Source of the DNA: Bursaphelenchus xylophilus
Lineage: Eukaryota > Nematoda > Chromadorea > Rhabditida > Aphelenchoididae
DNA length: 64,000 nucleotides
NCBI GenBank assembly: GCA_904066235.2
Contig: CAJFCV020000002.1
Span: forward strand, 4,960,001-5,024,000
Reading direction: 5' to 3'
Shown piece after piece: positions 55,360 through 64,000 of the stretch. Position 1 is the stretch's first letter. Each line of letters starts with the position of its first letter. The translations under genes and the position numbers were made by a program. Under the pieces are notes generated by a model. That model did not search any database. It was given only the letters and a program-made list of their open reading frames with translations, and was not told the DNA's origin.

Positions 55360-56093
55360 ATGTTGCGGGTAGCCCAAGCCTTAGGCCTTTGTCGATCGTA
55401 TCCTGAAGCCCTTGTTCGAAGTATTGTCAGAGTAGATCATGCTGGGGAGTTAGCTGCTGATCAGATCTACAAAGGACAACACATGGTTTTGAAGAGTAAA
55501 TTGTATTCTGGTTTTTGTTATTGTTTTAGATTCTGATGTTGGACCAATAATCCAAGAGATGTGGGATGAAGAGAAGGAGCATTTGGATATCTGTGAACGT
55601 TTGTTGGCCAAATACGATACAGATCCGACCGTTTTCACACCATTATTCAAGGCTTTAGCCTTAGGATTAGGTACGAAGAGAGAATTTATGTTATGTATGA
55701 GACTGCCGCTGAGACCAGTTTCCTAAGAGGTTGAAAATTGGTATTGTTGAATAATAGGATCGGTTTTAGGTGTCGGAAGTGCGTTGATAGGGAAAGAAGG
55801 AGCTATGGCATGTACCATTGCGGTAGAAGAACTAATTGGAAACCATTATAACGATCAATTAAAAGAATTAATCGAATTGGATACCAAGTCTGAGAAGAAT
55901 CTGTTACAGGTAAAGCTGTTTTACTGTTTTATTATGTCCTTTTTAGTTGATAAAGAAGATGAGAGACGACGAACTTCATCATCATGACACAGGGATAAAA
56001 TACGATGGCTTAAATGCTCCATTGTACAATGTTCTCAAACAAGTAATACAGTCTGGATGTAAAGCTTCGATCTTCTTGGCGGAGAGAGTCTAA
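55360..56093 (+). CDS. clk-1: 5-demethoxyubiquinone hydroxylase COQ7/CLK-1
   Basis: Four exons (55360..55495, 55530..55670, 55770..55909, 55947..56093) give 187 residues, the length I recall for C. elegans CLK-1. The di-iron carboxylate ligands are all visible: Glu30 in DHAGEL, the Glu/His pair in EEKEH, Glu in VEELIG, and DELHHHD. The C-terminus is ...ASIFLAERV. The enzyme hydroxylates demethoxyubiquinone in ubiquinone synthesis on the matrix face of the inner mitochondrial membrane. The stop codon lies four bases from the stop of the convergent metalloprotease gene. Confidence 0.97.
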
Positions 56094-56097
56094 TCCC

Positions 56098-58086
56098 CTA
56101 ACAAGGGATGGGAATCGCATTCTCGGGTATGTTGTACATGTTGGCTTCCATAACTTGCTGAAAGTTGAAGATTAGGAATGTAAATAAAGATATTTATTGA
56201 TACATAGAGTACTTACTGATATCATAGGACAACTCCGATAGCCATTTACAGATCCAAAAGCTAACGAACGCGACTTAAAGGTTAATGGAAACATTTCATT
56301 CAGAGATATTGCCTAAAATAATATGTTAACTGATGTTAATGTACGCTTACATCTTTTTCCGGTCCGGAGATTGGCTGTATATGACAGAACGCGTTGATTC
56401 GGACGCCATGGGTCCCATTTCCCATACATAACTTACCTTTGTGACCGCTTACAGTACTCCTTAAGTCATTCTCCGAACAAAAAGGAAAGGCCGAACTAAA
56501 ATTGGTCCAAAAATTGTCCTAGATTATGTTATAACAGAGGACAGGATATGTAAAGATAAGGAAGAAGGTAGGACTCACAAAGGAAAGGAAAATCTCGACC
56601 GCCTGCGGGCATATTCATAACAACTTTGGCTGAAGAAATCGCAGCCGGCATTTCGGCCATACCAATATTTTCGACTTTCTTTCTCAACAGTATCTCTATT
56701 GGTCTTATACCAAGGGCTGAATAGTAAATTAATGGATAAGGGATGCGGTATTCCTTACATATCTCCAATAAAAGTGTTTTCCAATATTAAGGCGCTGATG
56801 TGCGTGAAATAATTGGGTCCTTTTGACAAAATGGGAGTCATCAGTTCGTTCTAAAGAGAACTGTTAGCTCAAAAATACAGTAAGACAAAAGTTACAGTAA
56901 CCTACCCCAAAAATATATTCGTCCAAATGAATTTTTTCCTCGTTTTCCGCGTTGATCCCGGTAATTCGAGGACAATTAAAGTGAGTTCTCGCGAATCTGA
57001 CGGCTGTCGAAGCAAAATCTAAGTAATGAATATCTTGTTTTCGATATTTATTGGGTCCAATTTGATGAGATTGGACTTCAGATTTTGGTGACCGTTTATA
57101 CGAAAGGTCTGGATTTAGCATTCCGAATCCAAGACTGTGGAGAATCTCGTGTTTAAAGAGATCCACTCCGGAGGAAAATCCATGCCAAGCCCGGGAATTG
57201 GTGCAAACTACCATAATTCCAAGTCTGGGTCTAAAATAAGGTCATTTGATTTGGTTATATTAGCATTTTTATAAAGTGCATGGACTTTTCGTCGCTCGCC
57301 GCACTGTGCAAGAAAAAGGTCGACTGCACAGTGCAATTTGATTTCTCAAACAAAATTGCTGCGACACAAGCTTTTTTCCATTGCGCCGCCGCGAAACTTG
57401 AGACAATTGCACCGTGCAAAAATGTTTTGAAAAGGATCGTGTCGCGCGAAGAAAGCGATATGCACAGTGCAAAAGTCCATGCACTTTATGAAAATGCTAA
57501 TACAAAGTGTGATAGTATAAGTTTTAAAAAGTTGCCTTTCATTTCCCCGTTGTAGACAAGGTGCAGCTGCAGCCAGCAAAAATGGATCCTCTTGACATTC
57601 TTTTGGGCCATCTTTGAGGATCAAATTAAAGCTGGAGCTGTCCAATAACCTCTCCAAACTTTTTATTCTGATTCCATTTGAATAAATAAGTTTGGAACCC
57701 TGCGAGACACTGGTCTTTGCACATTTTGAAACGTCTATCCAGGTGATGTTGAAGGGATTCGAAGCGTTTTGGACCAGAATTGTTGATTCGATCCATTGAA
57801 TTGCACTCAAAAGATCTCTCTAATCAAAAATTACCTGACTAAAGTAGTTCAACACAAAATTTACCTCAAAAATCGGGGACAAATTGGGATGATCGTTGAT
57901 TATCCCAATCTTCAGAGCATCCCACGCACAAACAAAGTAAAAGTTGGCGGTTATAATTAAGACCGCATATCTCCAGGGCATTTTCTTGATCTAATGGGTC
58001 AAACAATGTCCTTCCTGATCGGCGAACGGCCGAAGACTCACTGATTGATTCATCTCGGCCGTCATCGCGATGCGATTTGTTGTCAT
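56098..58086 (-). CDS. leishmanolysin-like zinc metalloprotease (peptidase M8)
   Basis: A nine-exon model (58042..58086, 57865..57990, 57548..57819, 56906..57230, 56759..56850, 56579..56716, 56351..56495, 56217..56312, 56098..56157) gives about 432 residues. A hydrophobic stretch (RYAVLIITANFYFVCAW) acts as signal or anchor. The zinc motif HEILHSLGFG is at about 175-184. NELMTPILS after it is typical of M8 enzymes, followed by Cys-rich repeats (GRNAGCDFFSQSCYEYARR). It is shorter than invadolysin. The intron between the third and fourth exons holds a 241-bp MITE, and the only frame-preserving donor is non-canonical (CG|GGGAAA), so that junction is uncertain. A shorter start at 57978 is possible. 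Confidence 0.8.
57260..57500. mobile_element. MITE with 30-bp terminal inverted repeats and TA duplication
   Basis: The ends read TTAGCATTTTTATAAAGTGC and TTAGCATTTTCATAAAGTGC inward, and 29 of 30 bp match. TA flanks each end (57258-57259 and 57501-57502), as for Tc1/mariner-type MITEs. The body contains several copies of GCACAGTGC or its variants. It sits in an intron of the M8 protease gene and accounts for most of that intron. Confidence 0.88.
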
Positions 58087-58476
58087 TTCGCCCCGTTTCC
58101 TTTATTACTGTTTTAAACCGACGTTGTAATCGACTAGTAGAAACAGAACGTAAAACGCGGGGGAAAGAATAACTTCTTTTTGCTTTTTCTGGAACGGCTA
58201 GTCTTTTTTTTTGGCTGTAAACTCCAAACTAGCAAGACAAATACAGGCAGGTAAACTTCCGTGAACTTTGATTCACCGGAGTGGAAGTTTTAGGAAACGT
58301 TACAGACAAAAGTTTCTAATTATAGGAAGCGACAAACAGTTTTAATATTTTAGATATAAAAATTGCCTCAGGCATCGAAATGAGGTTGTTCTAATTTTTG
58401 GAGAGCATTATGTCATTTGATAAGCATTTCTTGGTTTATTTCGATGTAAAATGTCTGCTAACCGTTTATTATTTGT
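58087..58476. other. intergenic region between the M8 protease start and the ZP gene 3' end
   Basis: About 390 bp with no ORF of note. It contains the M8 protease promoter and the ZP-gene 3' UTR. Confidence 0.5.
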
Positions 58477-60518
58477 CTAATTCCACCTATGTAAAATCGA
58501 CTTCCTGAGGGCGAATCGATCCCTAAAAATAAAAAAGGCCACCGCCCCTTGAACGCTGAACAGTAACACAATCGTCCCAATGAGAGTCCAATAAAGCCCT
58601 GAGGCCATGCATTTCTGCCCTTTGGCCTCGTTGAATTCCTTTTCGTTCCTTTGTTCAGCATAATATTCGAGGTCCTCGGGGTTATCCAAAACCCTGATTA
58701 ATCCGACTACGTCCACTTCGGAGACTTCCTCTTCCTTCCTCATGTTGGCCTGAACACTGATCGTTCTTTTGGGTCGCTTCAGGGGTACTGTAGCATTGGT
58801 GGATACGGTAGTTGCGCGTTTACTTCTAATAGGATAACTGGGATAACTAAACGATTAAAATGTCGCGGAAATTATGTCAGACAAGGCTAGCCGAAAGCGT
58901 TAGGGGTTATGACATAATTCCAGCATAAGTTAATGGGCTGAAACAGGTGGTGCGACCTACTTGTAACCACTCCTCACCACCGCAACTGGTTGTCCGCGGT
59001 TCACAACTTGCGCCGTACTCAACCCGATTGGCGGTTTGATCCCCGGAGGTCCTCGAGGCTGATCTGTAGAGGATCTCAAGACGGGTTCTGACCTGGATTG
59101 GGTAATGTCTTCGACCAATAAAGGTGAAGATGAGACCAGCTCTTGATCAAACTCATCCAAGCTTGGACAGTGATTTGGTGGCTATAAAAATAAATTACTT
59201 AATAGTTCCGTTAGGTAGTAAGGCTATCAAGCATCGCATACAGTTATTCCTTGACATCCATTTCCTTTGTTTTTCAAACAAAGTCTGATCTGGCAACGGA
59301 ATCTTGTCATGGATTTGTCCACAAATTTAAACACATTCGACTCCTGAAAAAGGTCGTAGAGGTACTTCAGTATACTGTAATTACTTACTAAGAAGGCGGT
59401 TTGGAGATTGGAAGAGTATTGCGGGGTTTTGAAGAGATATTGATCAACTCCGCATCTAAAGTAATATCAAGTATGGTATAATTATATAAAAATTGATGGC
59501 CCTTACCCTCGCTGATCGATAATAAGAATCTTCTCGCCTTGCAGGTCCTCCACATTACAGTTTTGAACTAATATTCCAACGTTTTCTAAGGGGAATTATG
59601 TAATATTAGAAAATAGGGGATAAAAAAAGATGATATACAAGCGAAATAGAAATTTTACCATTAGAACATTGCCAAACATGGAAGACAGTCTCTCCCACGA
59701 CCGCTGCATGCACTTCAGGCCCATCAAAGGATCCTTTTCGGATCGAATAAACACATTGAGGACTGTATCCAGGGTCGAATTGGGGCTCCAGTTCGCTCGG
59801 TGCTATCTCACTGAAGTTTCGCGATTAAAAAGTAATAAAACTTGAGTAGAAGACGTAGAAGTAATGACAAACCTGATCGAGAGGTTCTGTTCCAATCCCT
59901 CGACCACATTACTGTCCATGTACACGCACTGTGCGCAGTAAGATCGATCAGAATCGGTGACAAATAAGGGATGGATCTGGACCGAGATACAAATACGATG
60001 CATGATCCCGGGAGGGTTGTCCTGCAAGAAAAACGAAGCGAATACAGCATAAGCAGAGGTTTTGCTATCCAAGTTATGATGCAAAAAGTGTGTTACCATC
60101 CTTTCTTGAGTCATTCCACAGTCATTGTGTAAGATACTCAAAGTATTCGAATTCCGGGTCATACAATTGGCTGAATGGTGGAAGTCCTCGGCATAAATAT
60201 GCGACGGATTCGCTGTGGAGGTACGGATCTGTGAAAAATAAGCAAAAAAAATTATGCGACAAAATTGAATTTTTATGAAAAAATTGAAAAAAGCAAGATA
60301 TATGGATTGTTATGAAAATTATACGGTAGATCAAGAAAAGACATGTTTTACCTTGACATTGATCCTGTCCGGCTCGCACGTCACGATCGGATTGTCGACA
60401 ATTTCATTCGGATATTTAACCGCCCACCCAAATTGCGTCTAAAATACGAAACAAACGAATGACACAATGCTACAGTAAGACTTACACATGTGAATATGAA
60501 AATGAATTTATTAAGCAT
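58477..60518 (-). CDS. ZP-domain (cuticlin-like) transmembrane protein
   Basis: Ten exons (60486..60518, 60352..60438, 60097..60228, 59873..60021, 59659..59810, 59507..59585, 59389..59455, 59242..59343, 58961..59181, 58477..58825) encode about 456 residues. A short signal peptide (MLNKFIFIFTC) precedes a ZP module starting VTCEPDRINVKI, with regularly placed cysteines (DCGM, CAQCVYMDS, RCQIRLC). After a Pro/Ser linker there is a basic RPKRTISV site resembling a furin cleavage site. Near the C-terminus one membrane span (YWTLIGTIVLLFSVQGAVAF) is followed by a short basic tail. This layout is that of nematode cuticlins and CUTL proteins, which polymerise in the apical matrix or cuticle. Confidence 0.88.
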
Positions 60519-61021
60519 CTAATTAATTAAGCGATGCGCGCTGCTGAAGACGAAGGAAACCGCAAGCTGTTGAGCGCGTTTTATAAGGCCGTTGGAGTGG
60601 GCGCTGAAGCCGACTTCTGAAGGAGAACGGAATCCGGATCGTGGCGCTTCCATTGAGTCCGAGAGCTGCCCCTTCCTTTCCGTCGCAACATCTTCACTGG
60701 TGTCGTCATTGTTGTGACCAGGCAGTCATACTGGCTTCAATTGTTTCGTTAACACGTTGCAACGAGGAGTTGCAGCCGGAAGAAAGGAAACGCTGATTTC
60801 CGACTGGATCCTTGGAATTGAAGGGATCAGTCTGGCTGATCCAAACGTATCCAAGCAAGGCAGATTGGATGGCAAAGAGACACGGAATATACGTTCTAAG
60901 CGTGATGGTACATCTAAGGATTGGTCGAATACTGAAAGAGTAGTAGCATCTTCGATAAAAAATTTCATGAGATAAAGAAAGTTCATTCTAACCCAGAATC
61001 GCAGCTTTTCAGAATTGATCA
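60519..61021. other. upstream region of the ZP-domain gene
   Basis: About 500 bp between the ZP start codon and the nested inverted-repeat element. A 72-codon ORF (60757..60975) has no recognised similarity. It likely contains the ZP-gene promoter. Confidence 0.45.
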
Positions 61022-61770
61022 GCGGCCACTAAAACCTTCCGTCCTCTTTTTTTAGATTTCTCCGCGGAGACTCCGCCGATTTTCATGAAATTTAGGTTTT
61101 TCTGGAGCTGAGATTCGCCATTTTCAACCGATTGAATTTCCGGAAAAAATATTCTGAATTTAATTTACTATGCCTTCCCAAAGTTTTTGAAAATTATTTT
61201 CGAGCCGAAACCGCTAAAACTTTGAAAATTTTTGGAATGATTTTCAATTGCCTTTCTCGGACTTGGAAAATTTCGGGCTTTTTTGGTAAAATTGTGGAGT
61301 AAAAAGTTCCGTACGCTTTCTCTAAACTTTGTTTAAAGCAAGTTAAAAGCAAAAATAGTGTTGTCTGTATTACCGTTAAGGTATGAATGTTGAAAAAAAA
61401 TTTTTTTTCAACAAGAGTGAAAAAGTCCACATTAAGGCTACAAGCCATGGCTTGGCGCATTGAGGCTTGGAGCCAGGCTTGATTGAAGTTAAACCATGCT
61501 CACGTCCGCAATTCGAGCTGTTCTTAACTTTCAAAGCCCCTACAAGTTCGTGCTGCAAGAGGAGATGGACACGTCGAACTCACAAGGGAATGGACTTTAT
61601 GTGTAAATCGATTTTGGCTTGGGACCTAGTCAGATCGAAAGGTGTGTGGTAGTCGATTATTCACTTGGGGGGAAATCTCTGCGCGGGGCTTCAAAGCCGA
61701 GAAAATCGGCTTCAAAGTTTGGACGAAAGTCAAAGGATAAGGATCCCGGAAAAGGAGCGATAAAAAGTGT

Positions 61771-61837
61771 GAAGCAGTGGCCGAGTGGTCAGTGCGCTCG
61801 CTTTTTGCGCAAAAGGTCGCAAGTTCGAATCTGCTTC
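61771..61837 (+). pseudogene. tRNA-like sequence in the left arm of FB4
   Basis: The acceptor strands GAAGCAG/CTGCTTC pair perfectly. The A box (TGGCCGAGTGG) and B box (AGTTCGAATC) are correctly placed. The anticodon arm contains TTTTT, which could stop Pol III, and the T-stem overlaps the acceptor strand, so it is not a normal tRNA. Confidence 0.6.
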
Positions 61838-62111
61838 CATTCATAACTTTTTTAGACAAAAACTTCTATTAATTTTTTTCCCCTGAACTCGATTATCGAT
61901 ACAAGAAGTATATTTTAAACGGAACTTTTCCATTTTCAACGGCTTCGCAGCTTCCCTTTACAGTTTTAGAGCGCAGGGCACACCATCAACCTGATGTATT
62001 CAAAAACAACTTTCCATTATGTTAACTTTTTTATCTATACCCCTTTTTTAAATGTACAGCCGGATTAGCACGAAGAAAGCAAAAGTAAAAACGATAAATG
62101 ATGACTTGGGC

Positions 62112-62178
62112 TTCGAAAGATTCGAACCTGCAACCTTTTGCGCAAAAAGCGAGCGCACTAACCACTCGGCCACTGCTT
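62112..62178 (-). pseudogene. tRNA-like sequence in the right arm of FB4
   Basis: This inverted partner of the copy at 61771 has a perfect B box (GGTTCGAATC), the same A box, and a damaged 3' acceptor strand. Confidence 0.6.
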
Positions 62179-62724
62179 CACACTTTTTATGGCTCCTTTT
62201 CTGGGATCCCTATCCTTTGATTTTCGTCCAAACTTTGAAGCCGATTTTCTCGGCTTTGAAGCCCCGCGCAGAGATTTCCCCCCAAGTGAATAATCGACTA
62301 CCACACACCTTTCGATCTGACTAGGTCCCAAGCCAAAATCGATTTACACATAAAGTCCATTCCCTTGTCAGATAGAAATATTAATAATCAAATTGTTAAA
62401 TAAATTAGTTTTTACAACAGTATTTTGCAAATATATGAGGCAAAACAAGTAAGATTTCACCCAAAAACCCGAAAAAATGACCGAGTTTTCAAAATCATTC
62501 CAAAAATTTTCTAACGTAAGTTTTAGCGGTTTCGGCTCGAAAATAATTTTCAAAAACTTTGGAAAGGCATAGAAAGGTCAATTCAAGATATTTTTTTTTC
62601 AAATTCAACCGGTTGAAAATGGCGCATCTCAGCTCCAGAAAAATCTAAATTTCATGAAAATCGGCGGAGTCTCCGCGGAGAAATCTAAAAAAAGAGGACG
62701 GAAGGTTTTAGTGGCCCACCCTGT

Positions 62725-64000
62725 ATTAGTACGATGGAAATATTGATGAGAATTGACGTTAAGGCTCACAACAATGCAACGTCTGGTAATTTTAACACGT
62801 AACATAATGAAAGGCTACAAACACAGTGCAATAATGACGAATGTAATTTATGCAATCGCCATGTACGAGAAACAGAGGCATTCATGTAAATTTCCGAATA
62901 ATTTGGAAGTCCTTTTTCTTGTTGGCATTTGCATTACGACTTTTTGATTCAGGCGGCATGATGGCAATGAAAATAACCTCTTTTTTTCTACCCGAACTGT
63001 TTCAATAGCTCCTCTGAGTAATCCCAGACACTTTGCACAATGATTTGTGTCCATTCCAGGTATAGTTGGAACCTTTTTTTTGATCAAGTATCCCCTCCCC
63101 CATATCGAATATAAATCTCTGCTATTCCTCACCATTTCCATCTCATTTATCTCTAAATATTTTTATGTTTCATGTACCTGCATGGACGTCTGCTTGCACA
63201 CAAACCAAAAGTAATGAACTCTGGGTAATCCGGACCACGTAATAGCCCTGTCTCACTCTTTTTACCAGTGTTATTCCACGTTTAGTACAAGTTTCTTCAT
63301 CTTAAACTTGCTTGAAATGTTTATGCCTGAGGGCGCAGCAAAGATTGTGTCCGTTTAAAAGCATTTGCAAACTTTTTTCCACCTCTTATGTACTGGAAAT
63401 AAACCAAAAATGTTAAGAATTTCTTTGCCCTGAGGGCAGTTTCCATGGATTCCGACGTCGGATTCGATTCGGTCCAATGGATTTAGTCAGAAATGACTTC
63501 AGGAATTTGAATATGGAATGAGTTGGTCACCATTTTTGTTACAATTTTTAAAGAGATTTTTTGTTCGTATTGTAAGCACAGAATGCGGAGGGAGAGGCAA
63601 TGAAGAGGGTTTGGTTCTTTGTTTTGGCTCCAAATAAGGAAAAATGTGTCAATATCAGCGGGTTTTAACACTTTTTGGCTCTTTGCAGGGCTCTTTCAAC
63701 AAATTTTGATTTAATTGAGAAATGGAAAGCACAGTTTTGTCTGTATCAACAGCTTTCCGAATGACGATCATGATGATTTGCAAAGTTTTGAACGTTTGAA
63801 AAGTCCAGTTTGTGATTGTATAGTTTCGTTCTTGGTTTGGAGCCCTTAGTAGGGAGAGTATGCCCTTTCTGCTCGGTGTGTGGACTGTATAAAATATATG
63901 TAAAAGTTTACTTTTATGAGCGAAAATGGCAAAGATGTATCTGGAAATTATTTTCTCGTACCTCCTCTCCTCATTTTACATAATGTCTTGCCAAAATGGT
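62725..64000. other. intergenic region at the window end
   Basis: About 1.3 kb with no ORF carrying recognisable similarity. The minus-strand ORF 62848..63141 was inspected and has no splice context or known motif. I see nothing else to annotate. Confidence 0.45.

Larger units (their letters stand above)
61582..62367. mobile_element. Tc4/Tc5-like fold-back element FB4 with a tRNA-like copy in each arm
   Basis: Inverted arms of about 265 bp (61582-61850 and 62105-62367) start CAAGGGAATGGACTTTATG and are very similar to each other. The flanking direct repeat is TCA (61579-61581 and 62368-62370); the rebuilt target is CTCAG. It is nested in the older inverted repeat 61022..62724. Confidence 0.9.
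61022..62724. mobile_element. outer inverted-repeat element interrupted by FB4
   Basis: The left arm (about 61022-61300) and right arm (about 62440-62724) are inverted copies with about 15% differences. They include the exact word GGAGACTCCGCCGATTTTCA. The right end reads ACAGGGTGGGCCACTAAAAC inward and abuts TA, which looks Tc1/mariner-like. The left end is degraded to GGCCACTAAAACC. The fold-back element FB4 has inserted in its centre, so this outer element is older. Confidence 0.7.

Noticed and set aside
61619..62324. Pair of similar ORFs on opposite arms (75-90 codons)
   Set aside because: Same explanation: inverted copies within FB4 that include the tRNA-like sequence.

Overview
The window looks like nuclear DNA of a nematode. 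The genes are split by many short introns (often 40-60 nt) with GT or occasionally GC donors and TTTAG/TTTCAG acceptors. They include worm-type families: an MSP-domain protein, a ZP-domain cuticlin-like protein, a Dicer-related helicase, a GTSF1-type protein, and a COQ7 whose predicted length is the same as I recall for C. elegans CLK-1. Gene order and exon boundaries below were worked out by hand from splice signals and reading-frame continuity. All multi-exon coding models keep frame, but individual junctions could be off by a base or use another site.

Layout. 1-0.7 kb: the 3' part of a Golgin A7/ERF4 family gene (+). 1-4.3 kb: glycerophosphocholine phosphodiesterase GPCPD1 (-). 7.2-12.7 kb: an ERK5-like MAP kinase (-) whose introns hold a mariner-type palindrome and two fold-back elements. 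12.9-13.7 kb: a small multi-pass membrane protein (-). 13.9-15.3 kb: a short LTR retrotransposon with identical LTRs and a 5-bp target duplication. 15.4-15.9 kb: a minimal GTSF1 homologue (+). 16.1-19.3 kb: Asterix/WDR83OS and GMP synthase, both (-). 20.3-23.1 kb: MSP-domain protein, F-actin capping protein beta and ATP synthase epsilon, all (+). 23.5-27.4 kb: a RIG-I-like Dicer-related helicase (+). 29-39.8 kb: a long PDE3 cyclic-nucleotide phosphodiesterase gene (-). 39.8-46.2 kb: gene-poor, with one fold-back element. 46.2-49 kb: kinesin-12 (+) with a tRNA-Glu in an intron. 49.2-54.2 kb: RPGRIP1L/MKS5 (-). 54.5-54.9 kb: Sm D1 (-). 55.4-56.1 kb: COQ7 (+). 56.1-58.1 kb: leishmanolysin-type metalloprotease (-). 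58.5-60.5 kb: ZP-domain protein (-). 61-62.7 kb: a nested pair of inverted-repeat elements. 62.7-64 kb: no gene seen.

The most distinctive feature is a family of four fold-back DNA elements (571-794 bp). All start CAAGG/CGAGG, all are flanked by a 3-bp TNA duplication, and three of the four sit in CTNAG targets. These are the hallmarks I associate with C. elegans Tc4/Tc5. Each carries one or two tRNA-like sequences with Pol III A and B boxes, usually one inverted copy per arm. Genes of two small-RNA factors (GTSF1-like and DRH) lie within 12 kb of each other; in C. elegans their homologues work in the ERI/22G pathways. The rest is housekeeping: purine synthesis, actin capping, splicing, ubiquinone, ATP synthase, ciliary transition zone and cytoskeleton.
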